64,000 bases of DNA from Streptococcus penaeicida (GTDB lineage Bacteria; Bacillota; Bacilli; Lactobacillales; Streptococcaceae). The stretch covers positions 62,001 to 126,000 of the forward strand of contig NZ_LOCM01000032.1 of NCBI RefSeq assembly GCF_002887775.1, read 5' to 3'. A program made the translations under genes and the position numbers. Below, piece after piece: positions 48,660 through 59,401 of the stretch. Under the pieces are notes generated by a model. The model did no database searches. It worked only from the letters and a program-made list of their open reading frames with translations, and had not been told where the DNA came from. Within the stretch, counting starts at the first letter, position 1. The number at the start of each line of letters is the position of its first letter.

Positions 48660-48773
48660 CTACGTACTGAGATAAATCCAAAGAAAAGATATCAGGATAA
48701 AAGCTAGGTCAATCAGAATCATTAGGGCTGCTAGTTTCAAGATCTGTCTTCGTAACCATTCATCCTTGTGCAA
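48660..48773 (-). CDS. Possible 37-residue single-span membrane peptide
   Basis: Small frame with a TTG start preceded by AAGAAGG, reading (M)HKDEWLRRQILKLAALMI and ending LISFLWIYLST. One hydrophobic segment with basic residues before it. It fills the gap between polA and the CoA-binding protein gene. The TTG start and short length make it uncertain; conservation in other streptococci would decide. Confidence 0.35.
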   Translation of the reverse strand: MHKDEWLRRQILKLAALMILIDLAFILISFLWIYLST

Positions 48774-48835
48774 AAACCTTCTTTTTCATCCCATTATAAC
48801 ACAAGTTAGAAAAATGAGAAATATATTCTAAAAGG

Positions 48836-51479
48836 TTACTTGGCTTCGTACCATGACTGACCTGAATTTTCGTCAGCCCGTAATGGAACCGCTAATTCTA
48901 CCGCACTTTCCATGGTCTCTTTAACCAACTGTTTGACAGCGTCGAGCTCATCCTTGGGAACTTCTAAGACGATTTCATCGTGTACTTGTAGTAACATTTG
49001 AGCTTTAAAGGCACCATTTTCCAAAGCCTTATCCAGGTTAATCATGGCGATTTTGAGAATATCGGCTGCGCTTCCTTGAATTGGCGAGTTAATGGCTGTC
49101 CGCTCCGCAAAGGATCGCACGTTGAAATTGCGAGAGTTGATATCCGGTAATTCACGACGTCGTTTAAAGAGGGTTTCCACATAGCCTTTATCTTTAGCTT
49201 CGCGTACTATAGAATCCATGTAGTTTTTAATACCAGGGTAACGTTCAAAATAAGTATCAATGTATTCACGCGCCTGTTTGCGACTAATGCCCAGGTTGTT
49301 AGACAAGCCAAAATCGGAAATACCATAGACGATTCCAAAGTTTACTGCTTTAGCATTTCGACGGTCATTAGCAGTTACATCTTCTTCCTTGTCGATACCA
49401 AAGACACGCATAGCTGTTGACGTATGGATGTCCGCATTTTCATTGAAGGCAGCAATTAAGTGGTCGTCACCTGAAATATGAGCCAAGACCCTTAATTCAA
49501 TCTGTGAATAGTCTGAACTTAAAAGAAGAGAATCTTGTGTTGACGCAGTGAAAGCTTTACGGATTAGGCGTCCCTGCTCCATCCGGATAGGGATATTTTG
49601 CAAGTTAGGGTCAATACTAGACAGACGACCCGTTTGGGTTAAATCTTGAACATAACGGGTATGGATCTTACCGTCTTCCATAATGTAGTCTTGTAGACCA
49701 ATTAAATAAGTCGACTGTAATTTTGTGATTTGACGGTAGTCTAATATTTTTGCAACAACCGGTGCAATCGGCGCCAAGCGTTCCAAAACATCAACAGCGG
49801 TTGAATAGCCTGTTTTGGTTTTCTTAGTCATTTCAAGAGGTAATTGCATCTTCTCAAAGAGAATGACACCCAATTGTTTAGGCGAGTTAATATTGAATTC
49901 TTCACCCGCAAGCTCATAAATTTCTTGCGTCAAGGTTTCAATAATTTTCTTATTTTGCTCAGCCATCTCAACTAAGGTTTCTTTATTAACCTTAATCCCA
50001 CGAATCTCCATCTTAGCAAGGACATTGGCTAGAGGTAACTCAATGTTTTGGTAGAGATCTTCTTGTTCATTAGCAGCCAGTTTTTCTAACATGACTGGTT
50101 GACTTTCCACCAATACAGCCACTTTACGAGCTAAATGCGCAAAAAGAAGATCTTTTTCTGGGTAGCCACGTTTAACCCCTTTACCATAAACCAGATCATC
50201 AGCTTCTAAAGGAATAGTGGTGTGCTGACGAGCAATCGTTGACAATTGGTTATCATCGACGTTTGACAAGAGGTAGTTGGCCAAACGAGCATCATAAGCC
50301 ACCTGCCCTAAGTCAATGTCCATATGACTCAAAAGGACCTTGACACGTTTAAAGTCGTAGGTTGCCATTGGTTTTTCCAAGACTTTTTTAAATAATGACT
50401 GGCGCAGCAAATCAGGATTTTGACTCACATAAATGGCGTCTTTATTCCCCCAAGCAAAGCTCGAAATGGCTTGGCGGTGATAATTATCATTTAAAATTTC
50501 AAAATAGAAAAGGTCTTGGTCAGAGAACATGTCTTCTGTTACCTGATCAGTCACTTCCTGGTAGCTGATTTCAGCAACCGGTTCACTTGGCATTTGCCCT
50601 GTCAAAGCTTCTCGGAATTGATTGAATTCCATTTCTTCATAGAATTTCGCAAGACTTTCAATTTGTGGACCATGGTAAACCAGGTCTTCTAGATCAATAG
50701 TGATTGGTGCCTGAGTGTTGATAGTCGCCAAAGTCTTAGACAGAAAAGCTTGTTCCTTATCGTTAATCAGGTTTTCTTTCATTTTTGAGGCCTTGAAGCT
50801 CTCAATATTGTCATAGATACCTTCTAAAGTGCCAAACTCATGCAACAATTTTAAACCTGTTTTTTCACCAATTTTGGTAACCCCTGGAATATTATCTGAT
50901 TTATCTCCCATTAAGGCTTTGAGGTCAATAAATTGATCAGGGTCAAACCCATTTTTTCCATCAGGTAGACCGGAGTGAATTCTTCAAATTCCGCCACTCC
51001 CTTTTTGGAAATTTCGACACGGTGTTCTCGTCAGTCAATTGGATCAAGTCCTTATCACCACTAACAATGGTCACATCGAAAGGCACTTCTGTCCGCTCAG
51101 CCATTTTATCAAGAGTCCCAATAATATCATCAGCTTCATAATTGGCTAAGTCATAGTAGGGCACGCCTAGAGCTGTCAGCATTTCACGGATATAAGGGAA
51201 TTGCTCACGGAATTCATCCGGAGTCTTTGCACGCCCTCCTTTGTAATCTGCGTACATCTCAGTTCGGAAAGTGGTTTTACCCGCATCAAAAGCCACCAGA
51301 ATGTGAGTCGGTTGCACCCGCTTCATCATATGGTCCAACATCAAGTGGAAGCCATAGATAGCATTAGTGTGTAGGCCTGACTGATTCCGGAAACGATCAA
51401 TTTGATTGTAGAGAGCGAAAAAGGCACGAAAGGCTACTGAAGAGCCGTCAATTAATAATAGTTTATTCTTGTTTTCCAT
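48836..51479 (-). pseudogene. polA: DNA polymerase I, two frameshifts
   Basis: Replication and repair polymerase. Start MENKNKLLLIDGSSVAFRAFF at 51477-51479. The 5'-nuclease domain breaks after LTDENTV; the rest, from MGDKSDNIPGV on, has a degenerate 3'-exonuclease region and a full polymerase domain (DYSQIELRVLAH motif A, RRNAKAVNFGIVYG motif B, VHDEIVLEVP motif C). Two missing bases, near 51019 and in the T6 run at 50952-50957, restore one protein of 881 residues, the usual streptococcal size. Two lesions only 65 bases apart in such a gene argue for sequencing error, though truncated polA can be tolerated. Confidence 0.93.
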
Positions 51480-51530
51480 AGCCTTATTATAACACAAGCC
51501 TTCTGGTTTCGATGCTTTTAAGTCATCGAC

Positions 51531-51562
51531 AAAAAAGAGCCAAGACAATCGTCCTGGCTCTA
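51531..51562 (-). terminator. Terminator of the opuA operon
   Basis: Minus strand AGAGCCA ... TGGCTCT then TTTTTT, shortly after the opuABC stop. Confidence 0.85.
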
Positions 51563-51576
51563 ATCATTTTAGGAGC

Positions 51577-53310
51577 TTATTTAGTATCAGTCCATTTCTT
51601 AACTTTATCCTTGTTGGCTTTAATCCATTTTTTAGCAGCATCTTCTGGTTTCATGCCATTATTCATGTCTAACATAACGGATTCCATATCTTCTGTTGTC
51701 CAGTAGAAATTGTCAACAATCTTATAAAGTTTAGGCATGTCTTTTTTCAAGCCCAAACGAGCAAGTGTTTGAATATTTTCCTCACCACCAAGGGTTTTCT
51801 TAGGGTCTTTCAAATATTTCAAATCATATTTTGAGAACATCCAGTGTGGTGACCAACCTGTCACAATAATTTCTTCTTTGTTCTTAATAGCTTGGTCTAA
51901 TGATGTTGTCATTGCCCCTGTAGAGGAAAGCACTAATTCCCAATCAGACAAGTTAGGATAGGCTTTAATGGTTTTTTGCGTAGCCGTTGTAATCCCTGCA
52001 CCCGGCTCAATACCAGTAATCTTCTTCTTAGCTTGATCCGATAAATCTTCAATGCTATTAACATCTTTCATGTATGTTGGAACAACCAGACCTAATTTAG
52101 TCCCTTTCAAGTTTGGTCCTAAATCATCAACTTGATCCTTGTATTTCTTCATGTGTTCCGCTTGCGTTACCGGTAACCAAGGACTTACTGTGAAATCAGC
52201 ATTTCCGTTGGCAACTGTCTGCCACATAACGGCATTATCAAGTGGGGTCATCTCAACACGGTAGCCTTCTTGTTTTAGGACTTCCGCGATGACATTGGTT
52301 GAAGCAATTTCAGAATCCCATTGCATATAGGCAATTTTGACTTTTTCACCCTTTTCACCTGAGCCGCCAGCCATTGTTGTGAAAGAATGGCCAAGCGCCG
52401 CAAGTACAAAGAGTGCTAAGGCAGCCAAACCAACCACTTTATTGGTTTTACCAGCTGTTGCTTTATCTTCCTGTTTACTGTTGATTGTTTGCGTTGTCCG
52501 GTCTAAAATAATGGCTAAAATAACCAAGGCTAAACCAGAAACAAAACCAGTACCGATATCAGCATGTTGTAAGGCTGACAAGACTTCTCGTCCAAGTCCT
52601 GGAGCTCCGATCATTGACCCGGTAACCACCATTGAAAGGGCAAGCATCATAGTTTGGTTAATACCAGCCATAATAGTATTTTTAGCTAATGGTAACTCCA
52701 CTTTTAAGAGTTTTTGTTGTGGTGTAGAACCAAAAGCGTCCGAAGCTTCGACTAACTCTGTCGAAATATTACGAATACCTAAATTGGTAAAACGAACCGT
52801 TGGAGGTAGGGCAAAGATTACGGATGCGAAGACTCCCGGAACCATCCCAATACCAAAGAAGGCAACAGCTGGAATTAAATAGACGAAGGCCGGCATGGTT
52901 TGCATAAAGTCTAATATCGGATTAATGATATGTCGAATCGTTGCACTTTTAGCCATCCAAATACCAAGAGGAACCCCAATAATGATGGAAATTAAACTTG
53001 CCACCAATACCAAAGTAAAGGTATTAATCAAATGTTCCCAGAGACCCTGATTGTAGATAAAGAGGAGTCCTAGGAAGGTAAAAATTGGTAGTGGCCATTT
53101 CTTCTTAGAGATGAAATAGACTGCCACTGTAACTAATAGAATAAATAATAATGGTGGGATAAAGAGGAGGACACTAGTCATCCAATCCATCAAGAAGCTA
53201 CCAATGCTTTGTAGGATATCAAATAATCCAGAGAAGGTTTTGGTTAGCCATTCAGTAAGTGATTCTACCAGCTTGGCTACTGGTAATTTTGTTTCTAATA
53301 TCTTATTCAA
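51577..53310 (-). CDS. opuABC: Glycine betaine ABC permease fused to substrate-binding protein
   Basis: Osmoprotectant importer subunit, 577 residues. Residues about 40-290 are the membrane permease with the EAA-type loop (VEASDAFGSTPQQKLLKVELPLA). After a further membrane segment (GLAALALFVLAALG) the C-terminal 260 residues are the glycine-betaine binding domain (VKIAYMQWDSEIASTNVIAEVL; WSPHWMFSKYDLKYLKDP) facing outward. This fusion is the normal form in lactic acid bacteria (OpuA/BusA). The start is TTG at 53308-53310 with AGGGAGA before it. Second gene after opuAA. Confidence 0.92.
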   Translation of the reverse strand: MNKILETKLPVAKLVESLTEWLTKTFSGLFDILQSIGSFLMDWMTSVLLFIPPLLFILLVTVAVYFISKKKWPLPIFTFLGLLFIYNQGLWEHLINTFTLVLVASLISIIIGVPLGIWMAKSATIRHIINPILDFMQTMPAFVYLIPAVAFFGIGMVPGVFASVIFALPPTVRFTNLGIRNISTELVEASDAFGSTPQQKLLKVELPLAKNTIMAGINQTMMLALSMVVTGSMIGAPGLGREVLSALQHADIGTGFVSGLALVILAIILDRTTQTINSKQEDKATAGKTNKVVGLAALALFVLAALGHSFTTMAGGSGEKGEKVKIAYMQWDSEIASTNVIAEVLKQEGYRVEMTPLDNAVMWQTVANGNADFTVSPWLPVTQAEHMKKYKDQVDDLGPNLKGTKLGLVVPTYMKDVNSIEDLSDQAKKKITGIEPGAGITTATQKTIKAYPNLSDWELVLSSTGAMTTSLDQAIKNKEEIIVTGWSPHWMFSKYDLKYLKDPKKTLGGEENIQTLARLGLKKDMPKLYKIVDNFYWTTEDMESVMLDMNNGMKPEDAAKKWIKANKDKVKKWTDTK

Positions 53311-53359
53311 ATTACTATCTCCCTCTACTCATTTTGCTCAGCCATTGCCGCTTGCGGCT

Positions 53360-54610
53360 CTAGAGAAAGAGCTGCCTTTTCTTCGGCTTCTGGTTCTTTA
53401 ATATCCGTAATGACTGTCTCTTCTTCCTCTTCAGGCAAGTTTGCCAAGGCTCGATGACACGGCCACGGATAATAACACCTAGTAAACGGTTATCTTCATC
53501 AGTTACCGCAATTGGAGCTGATGAATCGTAAATGAGTGGCATGATGTCTGTAATGGTCGTATCCTTGCTGACTGTCCGTACTTCACGGTCGATTACTTCG
53601 TCCAAAGGAACCCCACGTTTCCGCGCATCAATGGCAGCATCTGCGGTCAGTGTTCCAACCAATTGACGACGTCGGTTTGTCGCCATCAGCATGGATACTT
53701 CTTCCGTGTGCATTCTGTTAAGGGCGACTTGAGGCCCGTCGATTTCAACAGTGGTTGTGAATGGCTTAATCATGATATTTTGAGCCGTTAAGACTTTTGA
53801 TCGGTCAACATCTTCAACGAACTCACGAACGAAGTCATTGGCAGGTTTAGTCAGGATTTCTTCACCAGTACCAATTTGCATGATTTGGCCATCTTTCATC
53901 AAAGCAATACGGTCGCCAATACGAAGGGCTTCGTTTAAATCGTGACTGATGAAAATAATGGTTTGACCAGTTGATTCTTGAAGATCTATTAATTCATCTT
54001 GCATATCACGACGGATAAGAGGGTCGAGAGCTGAGAAGGCCTCGTCCATCAAAAGGATTTTAGGGCCATTAGCTAAAGCTCTAGCTAGACCAACACGCTG
54101 TTGCATCCCACCAGATAATTGATTTGGGTATTGGTCTTTAAAATTCAAGAGACCTGCGTTATCAAGAGCCTTTTCTGCACGCTCTTGACGCTCAGCTTTT
54201 GGGACTCCCCTTAATTCTAATCCGAACTCAGTGTTCTCCAAAATGGTCTTATGGGGAAATAGAGCAAAACTCTGGAAGACCATATTAATATCATGACGAC
54301 GAACTTCTCGGAGATTATCCGCATTCAATTTAGAAATATCTTTCCCATCAAGTTCAATACTTCCTGTTGTCGGCTCAATCAGGCGATTAATCATACGGAC
54401 CAAAGTTGATTTCCCACTTCCAGATAGTCCCATGATAACGAAGATTTCACCCTCTTTAACATCAAAACTGGCATCATAAACACCTACGGTTGAACCCGTT
54501 TTTTTGAAAATTTCCGATTTGTCTTTTCCTTGTTTAATCATTTCCAAAGCAACTTTTTGCTTCTTTCCAAAGACTTTTGTTAAATGATTGACTTTTAAAA
54601 TAGTTTTCAT
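53360..54610 (-). CDS. opuAA: Glycine betaine ABC transporter ATPase, frameshifted 3' end
   Basis: ATPase of the osmoprotectant importer. The ATG at 54608-54610 follows AGAGAGGAATAAG and gives [17 protein letters not shown]. Walker [11 protein letters not shown], signature LSGGMQQR, Walker [13 protein letters not shown], then two CBS domains that gate activity by ionic strength or nucleotide. After GRVIE the open frame ends in an unrelated tail; one G restored near 53450 gives [14 protein letters not shown] and a stop at 53325 (428 residues), restoring the acidic end usual for OpuA. Promoter at 54718 and a leader hairpin at 54652. Confidence 0.92.
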   Translation of the reverse strand: MKTILKVNHLTKVFGKKQKVALEMIKQGKDKSEIFKKTGSTVGVYDASFDVKEGEIFVIMGLSGSGKSTLVRMINRLIEPTTGSIELDGKDISKLNADNLREVRRHDINMVFQSFALFPHKTILENTEFGLELRGVPKAERQERAEKALDNAGLLNFKDQYPNQLSGGMQQRVGLARALANGPKILLMDEAFSALDPLIRRDMQDELIDLQESTGQTIIFISHDLNEALRIGDRIALMKDGQIMQIGTGEEILTKPANDFVREFVEDVDRSKVLTAQNIMIKPFTTTVEIDGPQVALNRMHTEEVSMLMATNRRRQLVGTLTADAAIDARKRGVPLDEVIDREVRTVSKDTTITDIMPLIYDSSAPIAVTDEDNRLLGVIIRGRVIEPWQTCLKRKKRQSLRILKNQKPKKRQLFL

Positions 54611-54651
54611 CTTATTCCTCTCTTGTACTAGCACTTCAACCTGATTGGTAT

Positions 54652-54673
54652 AAAAAAAGGAACTGAAGTTCCT
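54652..54673 (-). terminator. Terminator-like hairpin in the opuA leader
   Basis: Minus strand AGGAAC, loop TTCA, GTTCCT then seven T. It lies between the promoter (54718-54746) and the opuAA start, so read-through must be regulated or partial. ACTTCA of the hairpin can also pair with TGAAGT about 20 bases downstream. Confidence 0.6.
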
Positions 54674-54717
54674 CCATCAATTATAAAAAATGCTTTATTT
54701 GATAACAGAACACTATA

Positions 54718-54746
54718 ATAATATCACGTGTGGTCACTTGTGTCAA
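54718..54746 (-). promoter_or_regulatory. opuA promoter
   Basis: Minus strand TTGACA (54741-54746), 17 bases, TATTAT (54718-54723). The spacer holds the inverted element GTGACCACACGTGA / TCACGTG, possible operator for an osmotic repressor such as BusR. Confidence 0.75.
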
Positions 54747-54858
54747 CTTTTTTGAACGAAAAAATATCCCCAAAATGCCCATTTGACGCCATTTTGATTT
54801 TTTATGAAAGCGCTACTTAACCAGTAATACAAGTGTATCAAGCCATAGTGACCACATT

Positions 54859-54891
54859 AAAAAAGGATGTGAAATTATCTTTCGCATCCTT
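54859..54891 (-). terminator. Terminator after the diacylglycerol kinase gene
   Basis: Minus strand AAGGATG ... CATCCTT then TTTTTA, directly after the stop at 54898. Confidence 0.8.
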
Positions 54892-54897
54892 GAAAAA

Positions 54898-55788
54898 TTA
54901 GACTTTACATTTATAAACTTGAATATGACTTGGCAATACTGAAACATGTACTGGAAGGTTATCCCCAGGATCTCCATCAACATTTGTCTGCAAACTTGCA
55001 TTCTTGACCGTTATGGTAGCCTCTTTGATTTTTCGGTAAGCCAACAAGTCATCATTAGGACTTTCTTTGGAGAATAGCCTAGGCAATGCTTTAAGCGTAT
55101 CAGTGACGGATTGATCTTTTGTGTAGACCAAGTGTAGGAAGCCGTCGTCAACCTTAGCTTCAGGAGTAAAATGATCCATACCCCCTATAGAATTAGTTAA
55201 ACCTACTAGCACTAATGACCCTTTTACGACTTCTCGATTTTCTGAAGTAATAATATCAAACTCATAGGTTTGATTACCAAGAATTTCTTTCATCCCTGAC
55301 AAGACATAGGCCATGGGACCTAAGAGAGTCTTTTCTTTATCGTCAACATTATTAATGGAAGCTGGAATATTACCAATAGCAACAATATTAGTGAAATAGG
55401 AATGATTAACCTTACCAATATCCAAAGCCTGTGTTTGATCTAGTTGTAATTGATCAATAGCCTCTTTAGGATCCAAAGGAACCCCTAAAGCTCTGGCCAA
55501 ATCGTTGACAGTACCAAGTGGGAAAAAACCAAACTTAGGTCGATAGCTTTGCTCTGCAATACCACTAATTCCCTCGTTAACAGTTCCGTCACCACCCATA
55601 ACAAAGAGACTATCATAGTGGTCATCTGCTGCTTCTCTTGCAAATTTCTTAGCATCACCAATAGCTTCTGTGTAGCGTCTTTCAACATGATCAAAGAAAG
55701 CCGACAACTTTTCCACAGCTGCTTTCTCAAAGCTTTCAGCTTGTTCTCCACCCGATGCGGGATTAATAACTAACATCACTTTTTTCAT
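54898..55788 (-). CDS. Diacylglycerol kinase-family lipid kinase
   Basis: Cytoplasmic or membrane-associated lipid kinase of about 296 residues, likely recycling diacylglycerol from lipoteichoic acid synthesis (DgkB/DagK type). The ATG at 55786-55788 follows AAGGAAG and gives MKKVMLVINPASGG, the family's start; an in-frame ATG at 55830 lacks a site. The ATP-binding motif is FVMGGDGTVNEG, followed by FFPLGTVNDLARALG. The C-terminus ends VSVLPSHIQVYKCKV. Monocistronic. Confidence 0.9.
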   Translation of the reverse strand: MKKVMLVINPASGGEQAESFEKAAVEKLSAFFDHVERRYTEAIGDAKKFAREAADDHYDSLFVMGGDGTVNEGISGIAEQSYRPKFGFFPLGTVNDLARALGVPLDPKEAIDQLQLDQTQALDIGKVNHSYFTNIVAIGNIPASINNVDDKEKTLLGPMAYVLSGMKEILGNQTYEFDIITSENREVVKGSLVLVGLTNSIGGMDHFTPEAKVDDGFLHLVYTKDQSVTDTLKALPRLFSKESPNDDLLAYRKIKEATITVKNASLQTNVDGDPGDNLPVHVSVLPSHIQVYKCKV

Positions 55789-55830
55789 AGACTTATCACT
55801 TCCTTGACTTATTTTCTTACATTTTAACAT

Positions 55831-56043
55831 AATGCCCTAAAAGAGGTGACATTCAACTATAACTATGAAAAGAAATAAAAAGAAAAAAGTATATGAACTC
55901 TTTTTAAAGCTGGCCTGCTAATGACTTAGTTCACCTCACCAAGTAAAAAGGTGATGACAAATAACGAAAAATAACTTCGCATAATATTATTATGTTAGTT
56001 TTAATTTTTATGATTATTGAAGCTTACCTGGAAACAAGACAAT
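55831..56043. other. Intergenic region with nothing recognised
   Basis: AT-rich stretch upstream of the diacylglycerol kinase gene. I see no gene, clear promoter or repeat here; the repeat element copy B follows directly. Confidence 0.4.
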
Positions 56044-56270
56044 CATATACTTTACGCCGTAGCAAAAATGCCAGAAGCAAATAAGCTTCTGGCATTCGGA
56101 AATCTTGAGAGAGAAATTATCCTGAGGATGATTTCTGCCCGAGCATAAAAACTAAAAAGCGAGGGGGCTTAAGATGTTGGAAGAAACTGCCGTGCAGTTT
56201 CTCTTATTTCCTTCAACAGTCACTCCCCTGACTGTTGAACCCGTCCGAGCTACTTAAGTAAAGTAGCATA
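56044..56270. repeat. Structured repeat element, copy B
   Basis: Shares with copy A (41314-41453) the left part TACTTTACGC-GTAGCAAAAATGCCAGAA, a hairpin with TTCTGGCATTCGGAAATCTT, and the right part CCGTCC ... TTAAGTAAAGTA. TACTTTAC and GTAAAGTA form terminal inverted repeats. Its 90-base longer middle has two more hairpins (AGAAACTGC / GCAGTTTCT and CAACAGTCA / TGACTGTTG). Like copy A it lies just downstream of a minus-strand gene (ulaG) in the same orientation. No coding capacity. Confidence 0.6.
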
Positions 56271-56345
56271 AGTAGATTATTTTCTAATAAAAATAGTATT
56301 TGCCTTCACCTTGACTATTCCATTTTTAGGAGTTCAGGACTGATT

Positions 56346-57437
56346 TTATAATAAAGCTTTGAATTGAATATTAGAATCTTCCAAGAAACAATCATCAAAT
56401 CCACGAGGATGGTGGTATTCAATCTTGTCTTTATCAAGTGGATAAGTATATTTACCGCCTACTTCCCAAATGAAAGGATGGAATTGGTAGTCTAGTCTTT
56501 CTTTACGCATCTTCCAAAGTTCAATAATTTCACTTGTTGACGTCATAAAGTTAGACCAAATATCATAGTGGACAGGAATAATAACTTTGGCACGGAGATT
56601 TTCTGCCATTCTTAAAAGGTCCACTGAAGTCATTTTATCTTGAATACCAACTGGGTTTTCACCGTAATTATTAAGGGCAACGTCAATTGAGAAATCACGA
56701 CCATGTTTAGCAAAATAATTTGAGAAGTGTGAATCTGCACCATGGTAAATGGTACCACCAGGAGTTTCAAAAACATAGTTGACAGCCTTGCGAGCCATTT
56801 CGTCATCCGTAACCGCCAAACCAGCTAGTTCTCCATCTTGAGCATCTGCACCATCAACAGGTAGCGTGACCAAGCAAGTACGATCAAAGGATTCTACCGC
56901 TGTAACTTTCATATCTTTCAATTCAATACTATCACCTGGTTTGACAATGATAATGCGTTCTTCTGGAACCCCCCATTTTTTCCAAATTTCTGCACATTCG
57001 TAAGGTCCAACTAGTTTAACATGATCCAACTTAGGATTGTTAATAATAGCTGCTGCCGTATTGATATCAATATGATCACTATGGAAGTGAGAAACAAAAT
57101 AATAATCTAACTCATTAATTGCAAAAGGATCAATAACCATTGGTTGCACGCGCAAATTAGGTTGTAACTTACGAACACCGGCCATATTAGCCATTTGGTG
57201 TCCTCGAACCATATCTTTTACCTTTTTAGTTGATTTTCCACGACTTGACCAAAGGTCCATAACAATATTTGCTCCTGCAGGGGTCTTTATCCAAATACCA
57301 CAGTTCCCTAACCACCACATGGAAACATTATTTTCCGGAACGATTTCTTCTTCAATTTCTTCATTAAGCCAGGTTCCCCATTCTGGAAAGGTACTCAAGA
57401 TCCATGACTCCCGTGTAATGTCATTAATTTTTGCCAT
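56346..57437 (-). CDS. ulaG: L-ascorbate-6-phosphate lactonase
   Basis: MBL-fold hydrolase that opens the lactone of L-ascorbate-6-phosphate to 3-keto-L-gulonate-6-phosphate, the first cytoplasmic step of ascorbate use. The ATG at 57435-57437 follows CGGAGGAATTTG and gives MAKINDITRESWIL and 363 residues. The metal-binding motif is VSHFHSDHIDI; further ligands in YHGADSHFSNYF and IIPVHYDIWSNF. It is separated from the main ula genes by the regulator gene and a terminator. Confidence 0.93.
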   Translation of the reverse strand: MAKINDITRESWILSTFPEWGTWLNEEIEEEIVPENNVSMWWLGNCGIWIKTPAGANIVMDLWSSRGKSTKKVKDMVRGHQMANMAGVRKLQPNLRVQPMVIDPFAINELDYYFVSHFHSDHIDINTAAAIINNPKLDHVKLVGPYECAEIWKKWGVPEERIIIVKPGDSIELKDMKVTAVESFDRTCLVTLPVDGADAQDGELAGLAVTDDEMARKAVNYVFETPGGTIYHGADSHFSNYFAKHGRDFSIDVALNNYGENPVGIQDKMTSVDLLRMAENLRAKVIIPVHYDIWSNFMTSTSEIIELWKMRKERLDYQFHPFIWEVGGKYTYPLDKDKIEYHHPRGFDDCFLEDSNIQFKALL

Positions 57438-57561
57438 TAACAAATTCCTCCGATAGATTGATTTCTTTATCTTAAGTATAGTACGGCAGAGGACAGTAAA
57501 AAAGACCAAGTGTCACACAGGCTTGTGTTCAAAAATGGACACATTGGCTATCAAAGGCACT

Positions 57562-57604
57562 AAAAAATCCCCAACAGTTATTCTCGCCCTGAGAACCGTT
57601 GAGG
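57562..57604 (-). terminator. Terminator after the ula regulator gene
   Basis: Minus strand CCTCAAC-GGTTCTC ... GAGAAT-AACTGTTGGGG followed by TTTTTT. Confidence 0.75.
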
Positions 57605-57612
57605 TCTAACTT

Positions 57613-59273
57613 CTAATGTTTAAAATCATCTAACAATTCTTGATGGATTAAAGCTTCAATCTCCATCTTGAGATTATGTCGATCCCTATCCTCATCTATA
57701 TATTGACCGATACACTTGTTCAACTGGCTAGAGAAATAAGATTCTTTTCCCACATTTTGCCGTTTGGACAAGCGAATCAATGACAGGATATGATCATCCC
57801 TCAAAATAGGATCAACCGTAATGGTTGTAAAGGCCGCATCCAACTCCTGGTTGGTCGTAATGATAACATCCACATCCAATAGATCCTTAACACTTTCAAA
57901 TTGTTCAGTCGTAAAGACAGCCAATATTTGATGGCTCTTCAAGTATTGACTACACTGTTGGAGGACGATTTTTTGAATCGCAATGCCGTCATCAGAAACA
58001 ATAATAAAACGTGTTTCTTGCCTCTTAACCTGGCTGTTCCTTAGTTCCCCACCAAGGTGAATGGTTAAATAAGAAAGATCGTCCGGGGATAATTGAATCC
58101 CCCAGGCTTCTTCTAAGATTGAGGCACAGCTTTGCGTTTTTTGATATAAGTTTTGATACTTGTCCTGAATATGCTCAGTCAATGGATTTATAGAAGAAAT
58201 TCCGTAAGTCTTCCGATAAATTAAAGCCTTACAGTGTTGTGTCAACTGCTTAATCAGTTCATCTTTATGAATGAATTCTAGATTAAAGCGATCTTCTAAC
58301 GCCGTAATAAAATGTCTTAGAGTCGTTCTCATGTCATCATAATCTGGACTCTCAACGTGACTATCCTTATCCTTACGAAAAGATAACATCAACATGGCTA
58401 CCAAACCAACTTCAATCTCATCTAAGTGTAATTTAAAACGCTTATAGAGCTTATCAGCAAGGTCTTTAGCAATATAGTATTCCTTGCGCTTCCAAATTAA
58501 ATTAAAGTCCCTTTTCAAGGCCTCAATGACTTGATGGTCACAAGTCATATGACGGTAACTTAAGAGAATAAATGGTAAAATTTGAATCATAAATTGACTA
58601 TCTTGGCTATTGATGCGTTTCCCTAGCTGCATCTGGGAAACCGGCAAGTAGTCATTGAGGAATTGCAAGAAATCTTTAGAAAAATAAGTTGTCTCCGCTA
58701 AATGCTCAGCTAATTTATGATTAAAAAATTCAATAAAAGTTTGATTTCCCCCTCGGAAAATACCAGACAACATTTTGTAGAGAAATTGAATATAACTTAA
58801 AGGGTAACATTCAAAATAATAGCCTCTGGATTTGGTTGAATGAAGTTGGATTGAATATTCAAAGGTGAATAGACTTTCCCTTAATTCACTTAAGTCATTA
58901 AGAATTGTGTTGCGAGAAACATCATTGATTTGCATTAACTTCTCAATGGTTACCCTCTCGGTTGAAATTGCGATAAAAATAGCTGACAAAATCATCCGCT
59001 CATCGCTTTTCATGACATAATTATAATCTGTGACATCCTTTAGTAAAAATTGACAGGCCTTCTTTTGGTCCTTATCTAATAAAATCCCAATCCGAGGTAG
59101 CGAAACAATTTGATTGACTGAAGCTGGCAAAGCTCGTTAATCTTTTCCAGATGGTAATAGACCTTCCGTCTAGACTGATTCAATTCCTTAGAAATTGCCA
59201 TCACCGTTTGGGGCTTTTCCAAGCTGATCAAGTAAGACAGCAAATCATAACTTTTTTTATCTAGCAATAACAT
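57613..59273 (-). pseudogene. BglG-type PRD regulator of ula genes, one frameshift
   Basis: Transcriptional activator of the PRD class. The ATG at 59271-59273 follows CTGGGGGATGATC and gives MLLLDKKSYDLLSYLISL with helix-turn-helix TVMAISKELNQSRRKVYYHL. The frame breaks near 59129-59131; one restored base joins it to the long downstream frame and gives 553 residues with a second helix-turn-helix (LMQINDVSRNTILNDLSEL), two PRDs and an EIIB-like domain (FIIVSDDGIAIQKIVLQQC). No EIIA-like domain. Placed between ulaF and ulaG it most likely controls ascorbate use. Confidence 0.8.
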
Positions 59274-59296
59274 GATCATCCCCCAGTCATTCTTTT

Positions 59297-59310
59297 TGCA
59301 AGCGCTTAAA
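59297..59310 (-). promoter_or_regulatory. cre site in the regulator's 5' leader
   Basis: Minus strand TTTAAGCGCTTGCA matches the CcpA consensus at 13 of 14 positions. It lies downstream of the -10 at 59327, so CcpA would act as a roadblock. Confidence 0.6.
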
Positions 59311-59326
59311 AGTAAATCAAAACACC

Positions 59327-59335
59327 ATTATAGCA
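59327..59335 (-). promoter_or_regulatory. Extended -10 promoter of the ula regulator
   Basis: Minus strand TGC then TATAAT (59327-59332), immediately after the T run of the ulaF terminator. Confidence 0.5.
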
Positions 59336-59368
59336 AAAAAGGTTTGAAGAGACTAGGTCTCCCCAAAC
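59335..59368 (-). terminator. Terminator after ulaF
   Basis: Minus strand GTTTGGGGAGAC, loop CTA, GTCTCTTCAAAC then six T; stem with two mismatches. Confidence 0.75.
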
Positions 59369-59401
59369 AATTTCTAAAACCATCTTTTAAAGATGGGACT
59401 T

